Positions 37,164-46,249 are shown, counted from the stretch's first letter. The stretch: DNA of 64,000 nucleotides from Ardenticatenaceae bacterium (GCA_020634245.1 JACKCC010000017.1:62001-126000); one strand, 5' to 3'. Program-made: numbers and translations. Notes: generated by a model from the letters alone, not told the origin.

Positions 37164-38354
37164 TTATTTATTTGCTAGCAGAAATTCGAAAAACACGGCC
37201 GTTTCCGCCGCAATTTTCTCCCAGCTAAACAAACCGGCCACTTTAATCGCCCCTTTCCCTAACTGGCGGCGCAGCGAATCATCGTCCAAAATGGTTTGCA
37301 CGGCTTCGGCCAATGAGGTTGGTTCATCGACTGGAACCAGCCACACATTTTTACCGTGCGCCAGTTCCGGCGTGGGGATTGTTGGCGTCGTCGTGATGAG
37401 GGAACGGCCGTGTGCCAAAACCGCCATTAACGTTCCTCGCCGCAGGGAGACACCATCGCGGTAAGGCATCACCATTACATCAGCAGCGTGCAAATAAACT
37501 GAAACCTGTTGGTCGGGCACAAAACCGGTCCAATGTACCCGATCTTGCAATCCCAGATCGGCAACGAGCTGCTGTAAACTAGCCAAAAAAATCTGGTTGT
37601 TGTCCGGATCGCTGCTGCCCGTTTGGCCGCCGATAAAAACGAGATGATGGCGCTCATCAAGTCTGGCCAGCGCTTGCAGCAGCGTGTCGGCTCCTTTGCT
37701 CTCGTTCAAAAAGCCAAAATAGCCCAGCAGCCGATCTGAATCGGCCAGCCCAAAATCGCGGCGAACCTGGTTGATTTCAGCCTGGGTCGGCGTGTAAGTG
37801 ATGATATTGCTGCCGATGGGAATCTGGCGAACTGGAGATTGGATGCTGGCCGTCAGCTGCTGGTAATCGGCCAGATTGGTGACGACAACGCCGTGGGCCT
37901 GACGGGCCATGAACTGCACGGCCGTTTCCCGCAGTCGCCCCGCCTTTGGGAACAAATAGGGTACGCGTAAATCATGGAACGTAACGGCCGTTTTCACCAC
38001 ACCTTTTAGCCGCCAGGGCAGCAAATTAACTGCCGGACTGCGCATGTCGTAGGCGGCTGCCTGGTACTGGATGTTGACCACATCCAATTCGTAGCGCAGG
38101 ACCACATCCACAATGGAAGCGACCGACGACCAGCGCCAATGACGGACGATGGGATGCAAATTGGCAAAGTCAAGCTGGATTGGCTCTAGTAAATCACGAA
38201 CACGTTTCTCGCCGGTAAACGGCCGTGCCCGCCGGTCGGTAATGATGTGAATTTCGTGCCCGATATTGGCCAGTGCTTTGGCCAATTCCTGCGTGAACGC
38301 ACCAACGCCCCCTTCCATGGGTGGAAATTCACCGGTTACCAGACCAATGCGCAT
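37164..38354 (-). CDS. Glycosyltransferase family 4
   Basis: A 396-residue GT-B fold enzyme that transfers a sugar from a nucleotide-sugar donor to a glycan or lipid acceptor. The N-terminal half opens with VTGEFPPMEGGVGAFTQELAKALANIGHEIH, whose glycine-rich loop and following helix are typical of GT4. The C-terminal donor-binding half has LGYFGFLNESKGADTLLQAL, HLVFIGGQTGSSD, VHWTGFVPDQQVSVYLHAADVMV, and the region around MPYRDGVSLRRGTLMAVLAHGRS where the EX7E-like element normally lies. Donor and acceptor are unknown. The nearby GT2, gmd and phosphohexomutase genes suggest cell-surface polysaccharide work. The ATG at 38354 is the only likely start. Confidence 0.88.
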   Translation of the reverse strand: MRIGLVTGEFPPMEGGVGAFTQELAKALANIGHEIHIITDRRARPFTGEKRVRDLLEPIQLDFANLHPIVRHWRWSSVASIVDVVLRYELDVVNIQYQAAAYDMRSPAVNLLPWRLKGVVKTAVTFHDLRVPYLFPKAGRLRETAVQFMARQAHGVVVTNLADYQQLTASIQSPVRQIPIGSNIITYTPTQAEINQVRRDFGLADSDRLLGYFGFLNESKGADTLLQALARLDERHHLVFIGGQTGSSDPDNNQIFLASLQQLVADLGLQDRVHWTGFVPDQQVSVYLHAADVMVMPYRDGVSLRRGTLMAVLAHGRSLITTTPTIPTPELAHGKNVWLVPVDEPTSLAEAVQTILDDDSLRRQLGKGAIKVAGLFSWEKIAAETAVFFEFLLANK

Positions 38355-38385
38355 CTATAAACTTCGTTGAGGTTTACGCTCGTCG

Positions 38386-38427
38386 GCTGACCTTGTCGAG
38401 GGCTGAGCTTTTCGAAGCCCGGCTGAC
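38386..38427. repeat. REP-like repeat with (C/T)TTGTCGA / TTCGAAG core
   Basis: GCTGACCTTGTCGAGGGCTG and GAGCTTTTCGAAGCCCGGCT form an imperfect direct/inverted element in the gap before the GT4 gene. Related pieces are at 42618-42635 and 49172-49228. Confidence 0.6.
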
Positions 38428-38448
38428 GGTTGACAGGCTCGCCAATTA

Positions 38449-38799
38449 TCAACTGACCAACGTTTCATAAGGGGAAGGAATGGGATGGCCGCGCCATTTG
38501 AGCAGGCGCAGGGCGTATGTTTGCCGCAGCAGCTTAAAATCGGCCGAATCAGGGCCTTGAGGCAAGTTTTTAGGGAGTTCTCCCTCAACAACGCGCAGCA
38601 AATCACGGTCGCCCAGGCTGTTTAGGGCCAGCAGCCCTTCATGAAAATCGACCGGCACTTTGCCCAACGATGGCGGCAGGCCAGATTTAATTGTTTGCAA
38701 GATAACATCCTCAAACGACCAGCCGGAAGATTGAGCAATATCTTGCAACAGCTCGTAAATCGACAACGGAATTTCTATTTGCACGCTCTTTTTTTTCAT
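38449..38799 (-). CDS. Antitoxin-like protein of the 'LLKWRGH' family, orphan
   Basis: A 116-residue protein. The N-terminal 45 residues (VQIEIPLSIYELLQDIAQSS, then FEDVILQTIKSGLPPSL) look like a ribbon-helix-helix or CopG-type start. The C-terminus has LRQTYALRLLKWRGHPIP, a block I know from many short cyanobacterial and Chloroflexota proteins usually encoded beside a nuclease or HNH-type partner. Here the middle is shorter than usual and no partner gene follows: downstream is a 95-bp gap and then the GT4 gene. So it is an orphan or a remnant of a toxin-antitoxin-like pair. A hairpin GCGAGCA/TGCTCGC lies just upstream (38823-38839). Confidence 0.6.
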   Translation of the reverse strand: MKKKSVQIEIPLSIYELLQDIAQSSGWSFEDVILQTIKSGLPPSLGKVPVDFHEGLLALNSLGDRDLLRVVEGELPKNLPQGPDSADFKLLRQTYALRLLKWRGHPIPSPYETLVS

Positions 38800-38845
38800 C
38801 CCGCCTCCTTCATAAATGGGAACGCGAGCAGCTTGCTCGCCTTAG

Positions 38846-39784
38846 TTAATAGCCGGCCGGCCGCAAACCGGTACGAATCACCTGCCAATAAGCCTGAACC
38901 CGCTGCCAGCGCAACGGCCGTTTATGCCCTACAATGCCTTTCAACCCTTCGACAATCAACTGCCCAATGTAATTGAACAGTAATACGGTCCGAAGAACGG
39001 CAACGGCCGTTCCGCCATGAAATTTACGAAAATAGCGCAGCTTTGCCCGCTGAAAATTGATGTGCCGCGCCGTTACCGCCTGCTCGCTGCTCTTGCCCAC
39101 ATGATGCAGCACCTGCGCCGATGGATCATAAACAATGCGCCATCCGGCATCTTTAATGCGATGGCACCAATCTAACTCTTCTGAGTACATAAAATAGGCT
39201 TCATCCAATCCGCCAATGGTATTAAAAATTTCGCGGCGGGTGAGCATACACGCCCCTGTAACCCAATCCACCTCAGAGATTTCGTCGTCGGGCAAATCCT
39301 GTGCGTAATAATGACGCAAAATTCGGCGCGGGGCAAACGGTTCCAGCCAGGTGCTCTCGAACAGGGCAGTGGCCAATGTTGGAAAGCGGCGGCGTGAAGA
39401 TTGAATGGTACCATCGCTGTTGAGGAGCTGCGGACCAACCAATCCGACGTCTGCGTGATTGGCCAGATAATCAATCATGACTGGCAAGGCATTTTGTTTA
39501 ATTTCGGTATCGGGATTGAGGAGGAGCAGGTAACGGCCGTTAGCCTCAGCCAGACCTATATTATTGCCTCGTGGGAAACCGATGTTTTCGTTACAGGCAA
39601 TCAATTTGACCCAGGGGAATGTCTCACGCACCATTGCTGGGCTGTCATCAGACGATGCACCATCGACTACAATCACTTCCAGTGCCAACCCATACCGCTG
39701 GCGGTCGATGGAGTGTAAACAGGCGCGCAGCAGTTCGCGCACGTTCCAGCTTACAATGATGATGGACAGGTCGGGAGATGTCAT
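38846..39784 (-). CDS. Glycosyltransferase family 2 (rhamnosyltransferase-like)
   Basis: A 312-residue GT-A enzyme. Motifs: SIIIVSWNVRELLRACLHSI at the N-terminus, VIVVDGASSDDS for the nucleotide-binding acidic pair, CNENIGFPRGNNIGL, the DxD-like LLLLNPDTEI, and further on WVTGACMLTRREIF and EELDWCHRIKDAGW, the acceptor/base region. This layout is common in enzymes adding rhamnose or related sugars to surface glycans. No membrane helices. Its ATG overlaps the tatD stop by four bases, so it is the second gene of that operon. Exact sugar unknown. Confidence 0.88.
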   Translation of the reverse strand: MTSPDLSIIIVSWNVRELLRACLHSIDRQRYGLALEVIVVDGASSDDSPAMVRETFPWVKLIACNENIGFPRGNNIGLAEANGRYLLLLNPDTEIKQNALPVMIDYLANHADVGLVGPQLLNSDGTIQSSRRRFPTLATALFESTWLEPFAPRRILRHYYAQDLPDDEISEVDWVTGACMLTRREIFNTIGGLDEAYFMYSEELDWCHRIKDAGWRIVYDPSAQVLHHVGKSSEQAVTARHINFQRAKLRYFRKFHGGTAVAVLRTVLLFNYIGQLIVEGLKGIVGHKRPLRWQRVQAYWQVIRTGLRPAGY

Positions 39785-40569
39785 GCTGCCTGTTTTTCAC
39801 GCTGCCAAAACAGCCGCATCGCATTTTCGGTGGTTTGTTGGGCGATAACGGCCGTTGACACATTTTTGATTTCAGCCAATTGTGCTGCCACCTGAACCAC
39901 ATAGGCCGGCTCATTACGCTGGCCACGATATGGTTCTGGTGTCAAAAATGGGGCATCCGTTTCAACCAAAATACGTTCATCAGGAACCTTACCTGCAATC
40001 CAGCGCAGTTCAGCCGACTTTTTGTAAGTCAGCGGGCCGGTAAAACCAAGGTAAAATCCCATTTGCAGTGCCGCGCTGGCTGTACCCCAATCGCCCGAAA
40101 ATGAATGCAAAACGCCCGCGCCTTCATGCCCGGCCAGAGGTGATTCGGCCAGAACGCGAATGATGTCTTCATTTGCTTCCCGATTATGAATAATGACCGG
40201 TAAGTTCAATTCAGCGGCCAATTTAAGTTGCGGTCTTAGCGCCCACCGCTGCGTAGCTTGTGGCGATTTGTCCCAATAATTGTCAAGGCCGATCTCGCCA
40301 ATCGCCACTACCTTTTCATGCGTGGCCAACTGTCGCAACTCATCAATCCAATCATCCTGCCAGTTCGCCGTCGAATTGGGATGAACACCAACGGCGGCGT
40401 AAACGTTGTCGTACTGTTCCGTTAGTTTGAGTACGGCCGTACAGTTTTTCAAATCGATTCCCGGAACTATCATCCGCTGTATACCAGCATGTAAGGCCCG
40501 TTCAATTACCGCATGCCGGTCTTCGTTAAATCGTTCAAAATCCAAATGGCAGTGGGTATCAATTAGCAT
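39781..40569 (-). CDS. tatD: TatD-family metal-dependent DNase
   Basis: A 262-residue TIM-barrel hydrolase. Metal ligands: MLIDTHCHLDF at the N-terminus (His-x-His), Glu in VAIGEIGLDNYW, His in LPVIIHNREA, His in GVLHSFSGD, and Asp in ERILVETDAPFLTPEP. The family has 3'-5' nuclease and D-aminoacyl-tRNA-like activities; the exact role here is unknown. The frame is open further upstream to 40785 but that extension is not family-like, so I use the ATG at 40569. The stop overlaps the GT2 start (ATGA). Confidence 0.92.
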   Translation of the reverse strand: MLIDTHCHLDFERFNEDRHAVIERALHAGIQRMIVPGIDLKNCTAVLKLTEQYDNVYAAVGVHPNSTANWQDDWIDELRQLATHEKVVAIGEIGLDNYWDKSPQATQRWALRPQLKLAAELNLPVIIHNREANEDIIRVLAESPLAGHEGAGVLHSFSGDWGTASAALQMGFYLGFTGPLTYKKSAELRWIAGKVPDERILVETDAPFLTPEPYRGQRNEPAYVVQVAAQLAEIKNVSTAVIAQQTTENAMRLFWQREKQAA

Positions 40570-40615
40570 AAATGTCTTCTCAATGTTTCTGATTTGATAT
40601 TGGATAAAATTTGAT

Positions 40616-41110
40616 TCACCCCTCCTGGCCAGCACGCAGTTGGGCCATGAGTTCTTCCGGAACCTGCACGGCGACCACTTCGCCGCGCGCACACACTTCG
40701 CCTTTAGATGACAAAGTAGTGGCCACGATGACCTTGCGTCCTTTGACTTCTTTAATTTGTGCCCGCAGTTCCAGCGGTCCGTCAATAGGTGTCGGCTTCA
40801 AATAATCCACGTGCAGCGATGCGGTCAGGAAACGCAGTGCTGGTTGGGTGTCCATTGCCCGGTCTTCAGCGCGGTAAGCGGCGGCAGCGGCCGTTCCTGT
40901 GCTGTGGCAGTCGATTAAAGAAGCAATTAAGCCGCCGTAGACGTAACCGGGAACGGCCGTATGGTACGGCTTGGGTACAAAAGTCGCTACCGTCTCATCG
41001 CCATCCCAATAACTTTTGATTTGATGGCCGTGTGTATTTAAACGGCCGCAACCATAACAATGGGCTACATCATCAGGATAATAATCTTGGAACGCTTTTT
41101 GGTTTTCCAT
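40616..41110 (-). CDS. PaaI/4HBT hotdog-fold thioesterase
   Basis: About 164 residues from the ATG at 41110 (an upstream in-frame ATG at 41137 would add nine). A single hotdog domain hydrolysing an acyl-CoA thioester. Seen are a CYGCGRLNTHGHQIK block near the start, with two Cys that may bind metal or be structural, the substrate helix PGYVYGGLIASLIDCHSTGT, and the beta strands TASLHVDYLKPTPIDG and GRKVIVATTLSSKG. It lies 46 bp upstream of the tatD start and 48 bp downstream of the phosphohexomutase stop side, all minus strand. The acyl substrate is unknown. Confidence 0.85.
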   Translation of the reverse strand: MENQKAFQDYYPDDVAHCYGCGRLNTHGHQIKSYWDGDETVATFVPKPYHTAVPGYVYGGLIASLIDCHSTGTAAAAAYRAEDRAMDTQPALRFLTASLHVDYLKPTPIDGPLELRAQIKEVKGRKVIVATTLSSKGEVCARGEVVAVQVPEELMAQLRAGQEG

Positions 41111-41158
41111 TTTGAGAGAAGAAATCCGGTTTTTCAAAAAAATCAGATTTCTAAATGC

Positions 41159-42580
41159 CTATTTTAATCCGGCAATTTTCATCCCATCCTGCAAAATATC
41201 TTGCACACGGTCTTCGTGCGTTGTTTCACAGTAAACGCGGATGATGGGTTCGGTACCGCTGAAACGGATCAGCAGCCAGCCGCCATCTTCCATGATGAAC
41301 TGGTGGCCATCAATAGTCACAATATCGGTCACTTTGAGGCCACCAATGGCTGCCGGGCGCGCCTGATCGACGTTGGCCAAAATTTCCGGCTTGCGCGCTG
41401 CATCGAAGGTGGAATCGATGCGGTCATAAAAATGCGGTCCGACTTTTTCAAAGAGCGTCTCCAGCATTTGCGATGGTTTCTTGCCAGTCTTAACCATCAT
41501 ATCCAATAAAAACAGACCGGCCAGGATGCCGTCGCGTTCGGGTACGTGCCCCTTGAAAGCGTAACCACCGCTCTCTTCGCCGCCGATCATGGCATCGACT
41601 TCCATCATTTTGGGGGCAATATATTTGAAACCAACGCCGGTTTCGTACACCGGTACGTCATACATCTGCCCTAATTTGTTGAGCATTTTGGTGGTGGAAA
41701 TCGTCTTGACGATGGGGCCGCGTCGCCCCAGCACTTCCAGGAAATAGTAGCCCAGCATCCCATAAACGCGCAGTTGGTCGATGAAACGGCCGTTTTCATC
41801 CCCAAAGCCCACCCGATCCGCATCACCATCATTGATGATCGCCACGTCAGCGCCCAGCTTTTGGACAAAAGCCAGCCCGTGATCCACGTTGGGGGGAATC
41901 GGTTCGGGGCGCGTCATGTGCGGGAAAATGGGATTGCGCTCGTTGTGTACTTCGTGGACAGTCGTTTTACCGCCGGCCAGCAGTTTGGAAAACCAGCCGG
42001 CCCCGTTGCCCCACATGGGATCATACAAAACGTTGAATCCGGCCTGTTTAATCGGTTCCACATCAATGAGTTTGTGAAGCAGTTCGGTGTACGCCGGGGC
42101 AGCGTCGAATTTGGTGACCAGCCCGTCGCTCATGGCATCGTCGAGTTTGAGGGTGGGTACGGCCGTGCCCGCCTCCGGTAGAACCGCTTCAATCTTCTTC
42201 AAACCCTGGGGATCAATTGCGCCACCATTGGGGTCCCGCACCTTGAAGCCGCAGTCCTGGGGCGGGTTGTGGCTGGCAGTGATGTTAATCCCACCACCAG
42301 CGTGCTTGTGGGCAACAGAAAAAGAAACGGCCGGGGTCGGAGTTGCACCGGCTGTTAACCAAACGTGAATGCCATTGGCAGCCAATACTTCGGCTGCTGT
42401 CGCCGCAAAATCTTCCGCCTGAAAACGCATATCATGGCCGATGACCACACCTTTTTCAGCCAGGCCTTCTTGCTTCAAATAGGTCGCAAACGCCTGGGAA
42501 ACCCGCCGCAGATTATCAAACGTATAATCGGCAGCGATACGGCCGCGCCAGCCATCTGTCCCAAACTTTATCGTTGACAT
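41159..42580 (-). CDS. Phosphoglucomutase/phosphomannomutase family protein
   Basis: A 473-residue alpha-D-phosphohexomutase. Catalytic phosphoserine loop NITASHNPPQDCG near residues 99-111, metal loop NDGDADRVGF, sugar-binding GGEESGGYAFKGHVPERDG, and phosphate-binding RFSGTEPIIRVYCE near the C-terminus. N-terminus MSTIKFGTDGWRG is standard. Whether it prefers glucose or mannose phosphate cannot be read, but it would link manA (mannose-6-phosphate) to GDP-mannose and gmd, or feed glycogen synthesis with glgB. Located just downstream of gmd on the same strand with an 84-bp gap. Confidence 0.92.
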   Translation of the reverse strand: MSTIKFGTDGWRGRIAADYTFDNLRRVSQAFATYLKQEGLAEKGVVIGHDMRFQAEDFAATAAEVLAANGIHVWLTAGATPTPAVSFSVAHKHAGGGINITASHNPPQDCGFKVRDPNGGAIDPQGLKKIEAVLPEAGTAVPTLKLDDAMSDGLVTKFDAAPAYTELLHKLIDVEPIKQAGFNVLYDPMWGNGAGWFSKLLAGGKTTVHEVHNERNPIFPHMTRPEPIPPNVDHGLAFVQKLGADVAIINDGDADRVGFGDENGRFIDQLRVYGMLGYYFLEVLGRRGPIVKTISTTKMLNKLGQMYDVPVYETGVGFKYIAPKMMEVDAMIGGEESGGYAFKGHVPERDGILAGLFLLDMMVKTGKKPSQMLETLFEKVGPHFYDRIDSTFDAARKPEILANVDQARPAAIGGLKVTDIVTIDGHQFIMEDGGWLLIRFSGTEPIIRVYCETTHEDRVQDILQDGMKIAGLK

Positions 42581-42664
42581 GAATTCATCCTTTAATAACC
42601 TTACTGTTTCCCCATTGCCTGAGCTTGTCGAAGGCAGCAGCTTTTACCTTCATGCTTTTGGATT

Positions 42665-43639
42665 TTATAGAGGTGTTTCACCATCCTTCAACAGTTTCAA
42701 ATCGGCGTCTACCATCATTTTGACCAATTCCGGGAATGTAACGACAGGTTCCCAACCTAATTCTCGACCAGCTTTTGTCGGATCACCAACCAGCAAATCA
42801 ACTTCAGCCGGGCGCATGAAACGCGGGTCTTGAACTACGTAATCATGCCAATCCAGATTGACGCAGCCAAACGCCTCATTCAGGAATTCCTCTACCGAAT
42901 GTGTCTCGCCGGTAGCGACAACATAATCGGCCGGTTTTTCTTGTTGCAGCATCAGCCACATTGCTTTCACGTAATCACCGGCAAATCCCCAATCGCGGCG
43001 GGCGTCAAGGTTGCCCAGGCGAAGCTCATTCCCCAGACCCAGCTTAATTTTGGCCACGTGGTGGGTGATTTTGCGAGTCACAAATTCCAGACCGCGCCGG
43101 GGTGACTCGTGGTTAAACAAAATACCCGAGGTTGCGTGCAAATCATAGCTTTCACGATAATTGATAGTAATCCAATGGCCATAGACCTTGGCCACACCGT
43201 AAGGGCTGCGAGGGTAAAACGGCGTTGATTCTTTTTGCGGGACTTCCACAACCTTCCCAAACATTTCGCTGGAACTAGCCTGATAAAAACGAGACTTGGG
43301 GGAAACAGTGCGAATAGCATCCAACAGACGGGTAACGCCTAAAGCAGTCACTTCACCCGTAAACACAGGCTGGTTCCAGGAAGTCTGAACGAATGATTGG
43401 GCGGCTAAATTGTAAACTTCATCGGGTTTGTACTCTTCCAGAATATGAATCATGGAAACCTGGTCAAGTAGATCGCCAGGGATCAATGTGATTTTGTTCT
43501 GAATATGGGCGATCCGATGAAAGTTAATGGTGCTGGTACGGCGCACCATTCCAATAACGTCGTAACCTTTCAACAACAAAAAATCGGCCAGATAGGAGCC
43601 GTCTTGTCCGGTCACGCCGGTTATTAATGCTTTTGGCAT
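42665..43639 (-). CDS. gmd: GDP-mannose 4,6-dehydratase
   Basis: Converts GDP-mannose to GDP-4-keto-6-deoxymannose, the precursor of GDP-fucose, GDP-rhamnose and GDP-perosamine. 324 residues. NADP-binding ALITGVTGQDGSYLADFLL, MVRRTSTINFHRI, the catalytic Ser/Thr-Tyr-Lys set around QASSSEMFGKV and PYGVAKVYGHW, LFNHESPRRGLEFVTRKITH, and NLDARRDWGFAGDYVKAMW are all diagnostic. No reductase or epimerase (fcl, rmd) lies beside it. A 141-bp gap with nothing recognisable separates it from accC. Confidence 0.95.
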   Translation of the reverse strand: MPKALITGVTGQDGSYLADFLLLKGYDVIGMVRRTSTINFHRIAHIQNKITLIPGDLLDQVSMIHILEEYKPDEVYNLAAQSFVQTSWNQPVFTGEVTALGVTRLLDAIRTVSPKSRFYQASSSEMFGKVVEVPQKESTPFYPRSPYGVAKVYGHWITINYRESYDLHATSGILFNHESPRRGLEFVTRKITHHVAKIKLGLGNELRLGNLDARRDWGFAGDYVKAMWLMLQQEKPADYVVATGETHSVEEFLNEAFGCVNLDWHDYVVQDPRFMRPAEVDLLVGDPTKAGRELGWEPVVTFPELVKMMVDADLKLLKDGETPL

Positions 43640-43779
43640 AGCTGTTCCTTCCTCTTGTCAATGTATACTGCGCTCAATGGCGCGTTTTAGTCGGTGACAC
43701 GATTATAGCTCAGGCAAGATGTCCGGTAAACAGAAGAACGAGTACCGTTCACTGATCGGTGTGTTATCGTGGGAAAAGA

Positions 43780-45291
43780 TTATTTTGTTTGCACATTGCG
43801 CCAGGATACTGACTGATTCCAGGGATCGGGTTGGGCAACGGCCGTACCCCCATCCCCTACCCTGCTCTGACGACGGCCGTTCTGCAATGCCTCCAGCGCC
43901 GCCAGAGCCAACCAGTCACTTTCGCTCATATTGACCTGCGGCTGCCATCCGGCAAAATGCTCGGCCAGATAATTTGTGCTGGTACGGCCGTCCAAAAAAT
44001 CCGCTTCTTGCAAAATAGCCAACAAGTAAGGAATGTTGGTCGTCACACCCAGGACAATCGTGTCGCGAAGCGCCCGTACCATCCGGGCAACTGCTTCCTG
44101 CCGGGTAATCCCCCAGGTAATCACCTTAGCCAACATCGGGTCGTAGTACGGCGTCACCTGGGACCCCGATTCGATACCATCATCCACGCGCACGCTGGGG
44201 CCAAATGGGGGCTGGTAATAACTGATTTGACCAATCGAAGGCAAAAACTGGTTGGCCGGGTCTTCGGCATAAATGCGGCACTCAATGGCATGGCCGCGCT
44301 GCAAAAGGGCATCCTGAGTGTACGGCAGCTTTTCGTTGTTGGCAATTCGGATTTGCCAGGTTGCCAAATCTAGGCCCGTGACCAGTTCCGTTATTGGATG
44401 CTCGACCTGGAGCCGGGTATTCATTTCCAGGAAATAAAATCCACCGGACTGATCAACGATAAACTCGACCGTTCCGGCATTGACGTAATTGGCGGCTTGG
44501 GCCAGGGAAACGGCCGCTTCCGCCATCCGCTGCCGCAATTCATCATCCTGAATCACCGGGGCTGGACTTTCCTCAATGATCTTTTGATGACGGCGCTGCA
44601 CCGAACATTCCCGCTCGAACAAATGCAGCACATTACCATGTTGGTCGGCTAAAATTTGAATTTCAACGTGGTGAATTTCAGTGAAATATTTTTCCAAAAT
44701 AACGTGCTCGTCGCCAAAAGCAGAGCGAGCTTCACGCCGGGCCGCTTGCAGCGCACCTTCCATTTCATTTGCCGACCGGACCACACGCATCCCTTTGCCG
44801 CCGCCGCCGGCACTGGCTTTGATGAGCACCGGGTAGCCGATTTCGGCCGCAGCGGCCGCCAGTTCGGCATCCGTCTTTCCGGCCCCATCCAATCCTGACG
44901 CTACCGGCACGCCGGCCGACTGCGCCAGTTGGCGCGCCGCCGCTTTGCTGCCCATCAAGCGCATCGCTTCCGGGCCGGGGCCAACAAAAACCAGCCCGTT
45001 GTCGGCGCAGGCCTGGGCAAAGCTGGCGTTTTCGCTCAAAAAGCCATAGCCAGGATGAATGGCTTCAGCGCCACAAGTGCGGGCAATTTGGAAGATGGTC
45101 GCTTGATTGAGGTAGGTGTCAACGGCCGTTACCCCCGGCAGCGGGTAACTTTCATCGGCCAGACGCACCCAGGGCGCATCCTTGTCGGCTTCAGAGTAAA
45201 TGGCAATAGCCCGCACGCCCAGTTCGCGGCAGGCCAACAAAATACGGCGGGCAATTTCGCCCCGGTTGGCAACGAGAATTTTCTTAAACAC
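43780..45291 (-). CDS. accC: Acetyl-CoA/acyl-CoA carboxylase, biotin carboxylase subunit
   Basis: Carboxylates biotin at the expense of ATP. 503 residues. N-terminal MFKKILVANRGEIARRILLACRE is split here as MFKKILVANRGEIARR, then the ATP-grasp domain (PVLIKASAGGGGKGMRVV, ERECSVQRRHQKIIEESPAP), and FLEMNTRLQVEHPITE with catalytic Glu and Arg. The biotin carboxylase C-terminal domain ends near 450. The last 50 residues are a low-conservation tail, with no biotinyl-Lys domain. So it is either AccC or the short form of a methylcrotonyl/propionyl-CoA carboxylase subunit. It overlaps the upstream AAC(3)-family gene by eight bases; an enoyl-CoA hydratase gene lies further upstream. Confidence 0.9.
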   Translation of the reverse strand: MFKKILVANRGEIARRILLACRELGVRAIAIYSEADKDAPWVRLADESYPLPGVTAVDTYLNQATIFQIARTCGAEAIHPGYGFLSENASFAQACADNGLVFVGPGPEAMRLMGSKAAARQLAQSAGVPVASGLDGAGKTDAELAAAAAEIGYPVLIKASAGGGGKGMRVVRSANEMEGALQAARREARSAFGDEHVILEKYFTEIHHVEIQILADQHGNVLHLFERECSVQRRHQKIIEESPAPVIQDDELRQRMAEAAVSLAQAANYVNAGTVEFIVDQSGGFYFLEMNTRLQVEHPITELVTGLDLATWQIRIANNEKLPYTQDALLQRGHAIECRIYAEDPANQFLPSIGQISYYQPPFGPSVRVDDGIESGSQVTPYYDPMLAKVITWGITRQEAVARMVRALRDTIVLGVTTNIPYLLAILQEADFLDGRTSTNYLAEHFAGWQPQVNMSESDWLALAALEALQNGRRQSRVGDGGTAVAQPDPWNQSVSWRNVQTK

Positions 45292-46120
45292 GTGATTGGC
45301 TGCTGGTAGTTGGTGGATGGTAGTTAGTTAGCCAGTTAACGGCAAAATCTACGCCTGGTTTTTGCGGATAAAAACGGCAAGCGGCCGAACCGGCTTGACC
45401 AATTGTGACTATATCGGTTTGAGCTTCCATCTCCGCCCCAATTTGCGGGAACAGGTCATCATTAAATTCGATGTCGTCGTATGGAGTCCAGTGGGAACGG
45501 CCGTTCCGCAGCACCGGTGCGCCAGTCTTAAATGGTTGGTTCCTGTTGGCGCGATATTCGGCCAGATGGAAGGAGGTATTGCTGTCATAGCCCACACCCA
45601 GCAGCAGCACATACCCAGCCAAATCGTACACGCGGGCCAGAGGCGATTTTTCTCCCAGAGAGTTGGATAGGCCATGATTGTCAGTAACGAATCTTGCCTG
45701 CTGCCCCCAAGCGGCAAACGATACCTGCGGATGACTGCTGCGCTGCACATCTGGCCAGGTGCGGAACAGTTCGGCAATGCGACCCATGCCGCGCGTCGGC
45801 GTCAAAGCCGGTTCAAAAGCCGGCATCGTTTGCCGCACTAACTCGTGCCAATCCTGCGGAATGGGTGGATTTTGCCAATGAGCCGGATCGGACAAATCGC
45901 CTGAATGAGACGGCATGACCAACGTTCCCGCCGAGGTTAGTACATCTTGCAGCGCCTGGATTACGGTCACTGGCCCGCCGTTCACCCAGCCAATTGATTT
46001 GAGGGATGAGTGAACCAGGACAGTCATGCCAGGCTTTATGTCCAACTGCCGCAAATCATCAGCCAAACTGCGGCGCGTTCGCGGGCTATTGATGCCTTGA
46101 ATCGTATCAATTTCTCCCAT
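45284..46120 (-). CDS. AAC(3)-family N-acetyltransferase
   Basis: A 278-residue member of the aminoglycoside 3-N-acetyltransferase family. Seen: GMTVLVHSSLKSIGWVNGG, GTLVMPSHSGDLSDPAHW, PTRGMGRIAELFRTWP, the catalytic-type His in RSSHPQVSFAAWG, and SPLARVYDLAGYVLLLGVGYDSNTS is here given in parts: SPLARVYDL and LLLGVGYDSNTSFHLAEYRA. Many chromosomal members have no proven resistance role and may acetylate other amines with acetyl-CoA. The stop overlaps the accC start by eight bases, a coupling that hints at a metabolic rather than a cassette origin. The C-terminal tail (YHPPTTSSQS) comes from a short CCA-rich repeat also found in other genes here. Confidence 0.87.
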   Translation of the reverse strand: MGEIDTIQGINSPRTRRSLADDLRQLDIKPGMTVLVHSSLKSIGWVNGGPVTVIQALQDVLTSAGTLVMPSHSGDLSDPAHWQNPPIPQDWHELVRQTMPAFEPALTPTRGMGRIAELFRTWPDVQRSSHPQVSFAAWGQQARFVTDNHGLSNSLGEKSPLARVYDLAGYVLLLGVGYDSNTSFHLAEYRANRNQPFKTGAPVLRNGRSHWTPYDDIEFNDDLFPQIGAEMEAQTDIVTIGQAGSAACRFYPQKPGVDFAVNWLTNYHPPTTSSQSRV

Positions 46121-46164
46121 ATAGTTCTGTCTCCAATCTGTGTTGACTGGCCAATTTTAGTTTC

Positions 46165-46238
46165 AACCGCGGAGCGCGCAGAGAACGCAGAGATTTCTCG
46201 TTTATTTTTCCTTTGCGCCCTCCGCGTTCTCTGCGGTT
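46165..46238. repeat. Intergenic inverted repeat of CGCAGAG units
   Basis: AACCGCGGAGCGCGCAGAGA and following bases (46165-46192) pair with CTTTGCGCCCTCCGCGTTCT and following bases (46211-46238). The arms are tandem variants of an 8-9-bp GCAGAGAAC-type unit. It lies between the enoyl-CoA hydratase and AAC(3)-family genes and could terminate or stabilise the transcript. Confidence 0.75.
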
Positions 46239-46249
46239 AAACATAATCA

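Noticed and set aside
38355..38606. 83-codon frame overlapping the antitoxin-like gene, as a toxin partner
   Set aside because: It overlaps the gene in another frame for most of its length, is Cys/Ser-rich without motifs, and ends in the REP repeat.
40570..40785. 72-codon N-terminal extension of tatD
   Set aside because: The extension is basic, unlike the family, and overlaps the thioesterase gene; MLIDTHCHLDF is the normal TatD start.
45284..46120. Acquired antibiotic-resistance cassette
   Set aside because: No integron, IS or attC site is nearby, the gene is coupled to accC, and its composition and ACGGCCGT content match the host.
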